From Sphingomonadales bacterium UBA6171 (GTDB lineage: Bacteria > Pseudomonadota > Alphaproteobacteria > Sphingomonadales > Sphingomonadaceae): a stretch of 6,878 bases of DNA. The notes below the pieces were generated by a model. That model had not been told where the DNA came from. It saw only the letters and a program-made list of their open reading frames with translations, and did not search any database. Position 1 is the first letter of the stretch. Each line of letters starts with the position of its first letter. The stretch is taken from positions 1,427 to 8,304 of the forward strand of contig DITZ01000021.1 of assembly GCA_002422985.1 (NCBI GenBank), written 5' to 3'. Positions 6,087 to 6,878 of the stretch are shown here, piece by piece. Made by a program: the position numbers and the translations under genes.

Positions 6087-6103
6087 GGCTGCTTGCCGCA
6101 GCC
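6087..6103 (-). other. Stem-loop in the predicted pckA mRNA leader
   Basis: GGCTGC (6087-6092) pairs perfectly with GCAGCC (6098-6103) around a 5-base loop. In the predicted pckA transcript it lies between the transcription start and the ribosome binding site, with 11 bases free before the latter. It may stabilise the leader. There is no sign of a riboswitch or attenuator. Confidence 0.3.
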
Positions 6104-6120
6104 ACGTACCAATCGGATCG

Positions 6121-6149
6121 CGCATAGCCAGTCGGTGCGCGCGCGTCAA
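6121..6149 (-). promoter_or_regulatory. Candidate pckA promoter
   Basis: On the minus strand TTGACG (6144-6149) and TATGCG (6121-6126) are separated by exactly 17 bases. The -35 matches consensus at 5 of 6 positions; the -10 matches only TAT. Transcription would start near 6113, giving a leader of about 50 bases. The 183-base spacer between pckA and the chvI-type gene must also hold the latter's promoter, which I could not place with confidence. Confidence 0.55.
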
Positions 6150-6244
6150 AACCTCCGCGAAAAATGCGGGTTCAACCGTCGCATGCAAAGGCTGGGCCGC
6201 TCTGAGGGTTGCCATTGCGCGCGCATGGCGCGAGAAGAGACGAC

Positions 6245-6878
6245 ATGTCCGAGGAAGCCGCTCCGCCGGTCGTCGCACTTGTTGACGATGACCGCAACAT
6301 CCTCACTTCGGTGTCGATCGCGCTGCAGGCCGAGGGCTTTACCGTGCGGCTTTATTCCGACGGCGACACGGCGCTGAAGGCGCTGACCGAAAACCCGCCC
6401 GACCTTGCTGTGCTCGACATCAAGATGCCGCGCATGGACGGCATGGAGGTGCTGCGCCGGCTGCGCGAGAAGTCGGAGCTGCCGGTCATCTTCCTGACCA
6501 GCAAGGACACCGAGATCGACGAGGCGCTGGGGCTGGCCATGGGCGCGGACGACTATATCGGCAAGCCGTTCAGCCAGCGGCTGCTCATCGAGCGCATCCG
6601 TGCCGTGCTGCGGCGCGCGGCCAACCGCCGCGTGGCCCCCGAAGCCGCACCGGCCGAGCCGGAAGCCGAGCCGATTGTGCGCGGGCGCCTGACCATGGAC
6701 CCGGCCCGGCACCGGGTCACATGGGATGCCGGCGAGGGGCGGCGCGGCGATGTCGCGCTGACGGTGACCGAGTTCATGATCCTGGAGACGCTGGCGGCCA
6801 GGCCGGGCTTTGTGAAGTCCCGCGAGCAGCTGATGGATGCGGCCTATCAGGACGATGTCTATGTCGATGACCGCACCA
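6245..6878 (+). CDS. chvI: ChvI-type response regulator (OmpR/PhoB class), 211 residues visible, cut by window edge
   Basis: This is the DNA-binding partner of an ExoS/ChvG-type sensor kinase, which in rhizobia and relatives controls the response to acid and cell-envelope stress. The receiver domain (about 8-124) has the acidic cluster DDD (14-16), phospho-acceptor Asp58 in LAVLDIKMPRMDGMEVLRR (54-72), the switch Thr85 in FLTSKD (83-88) and Lys107 in GKPFSQRLL (106-114). The segment from ALVDDDRNIL through the receiver closely follows the ChvI pattern I know. A Pro/Ala/Glu-rich linker (130-144) leads to the winged-helix domain (about 146 on), with LTVTEFMILETLA (172-184) and VYVDDRT at the edge. 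The domain has a slightly long loop, DAGEGRRGD (161-169). ATG 6245 has only a weak purine-rich site upstream (AGAAGAG), but the frame and family N-terminus fit. The sensor kinase gene would be expected just downstream. Confidence 0.94.
   Translation, partial: MSEEAAPPVVALVDDDRNILTSVSIALQAEGFTVRLYSDGDTALKALTENPPDLAVLDIKMPRMDGMEVLRRLREKSELPVIFLTSKDTEIDEALGLAMGADDYIGKPFSQRLLIERIRAVLRRAANRRVAPEAAPAEPEAEPIVRGRLTMDPARHRVTWDAGEGRRGDVALTVTEFMILETLAARPGFVKSREQLMDAAYQDDVYVDDRT

Noticed and set aside
6156..6166. An 11-base match (CGCGAAAAATG) between the pckA/chvI spacer and the inverted repeat at 1941-1951
   Set aside because: Several 11-base matches are expected by chance in a window of this length. 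The copy at 6156 lacks the TTTnCGCG half of the dyad, so a shared operator is not supported.

Overview
The window is GC-rich, roughly two-thirds G+C by eye, and densely coding. It holds eight genes, two of them cut by the window edges. It looks like an alphaproteobacterium of the order Hyphomicrobiales (Rhizobiales). The strongest evidence is the right-hand end, where an ATP-type phosphoenolpyruvate carboxykinase gene (pckA) is transcribed divergently from a ChvI-type response regulator gene, an arrangement known from rhizobia and their relatives. The genus cannot be fixed from this sequence; something Devosia-like would fit, but that is a guess.

Left part (1-3809): an accessory, probably catabolic cluster. 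Two minus-strand genes encode a two-component flavin monooxygenase: a flavin reductase (347-868), then a luciferase-like flavin-dependent monooxygenase (1-322, running off the left edge). Divergent from them on the plus strand are a LysR-type regulator (1001-1930), a five-bladed-propeller protein resembling GH43/GH32-type glycosidases (1982-3028), and a short-chain dehydrogenase/reductase (3066-3809). A LysR gene divergent from the genes it controls is the classic layout for a substrate-induced pathway. The reductase would supply reduced flavin, the monooxygenase would oxygenate an unknown substrate, the SDR would oxidise or reduce an alcohol/carbonyl intermediate, and the propeller protein may act on a sugar-like or lactone-like part of it. 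The substrate cannot be read from the sequence.

Middle (3848-4438): a minus-strand gene for a small lipoprotein with a helical, probably coiled-coil, body. It is convergent with the SDR gene. Upstream of it lies a 189-base AT-rich spacer with a candidate promoter and, at its far end, the likely pckA terminator hairpin.

Right part (4439-6878): pckA (minus strand, GTG start with a strong ribosome binding site), a 183-base divergent promoter region, and the 5' part of the chvI-type gene (plus strand), cut by the right edge. These are core functions: gluconeogenesis from C4 acids, and acid/envelope-stress signalling.

No RNA genes, CRISPR arrays, insertion sequences or attachment sites were seen, and no gene-free stretch exceeds 300 bases. 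The least explained part is the flavin monooxygenase/LysR/propeller/SDR cluster.
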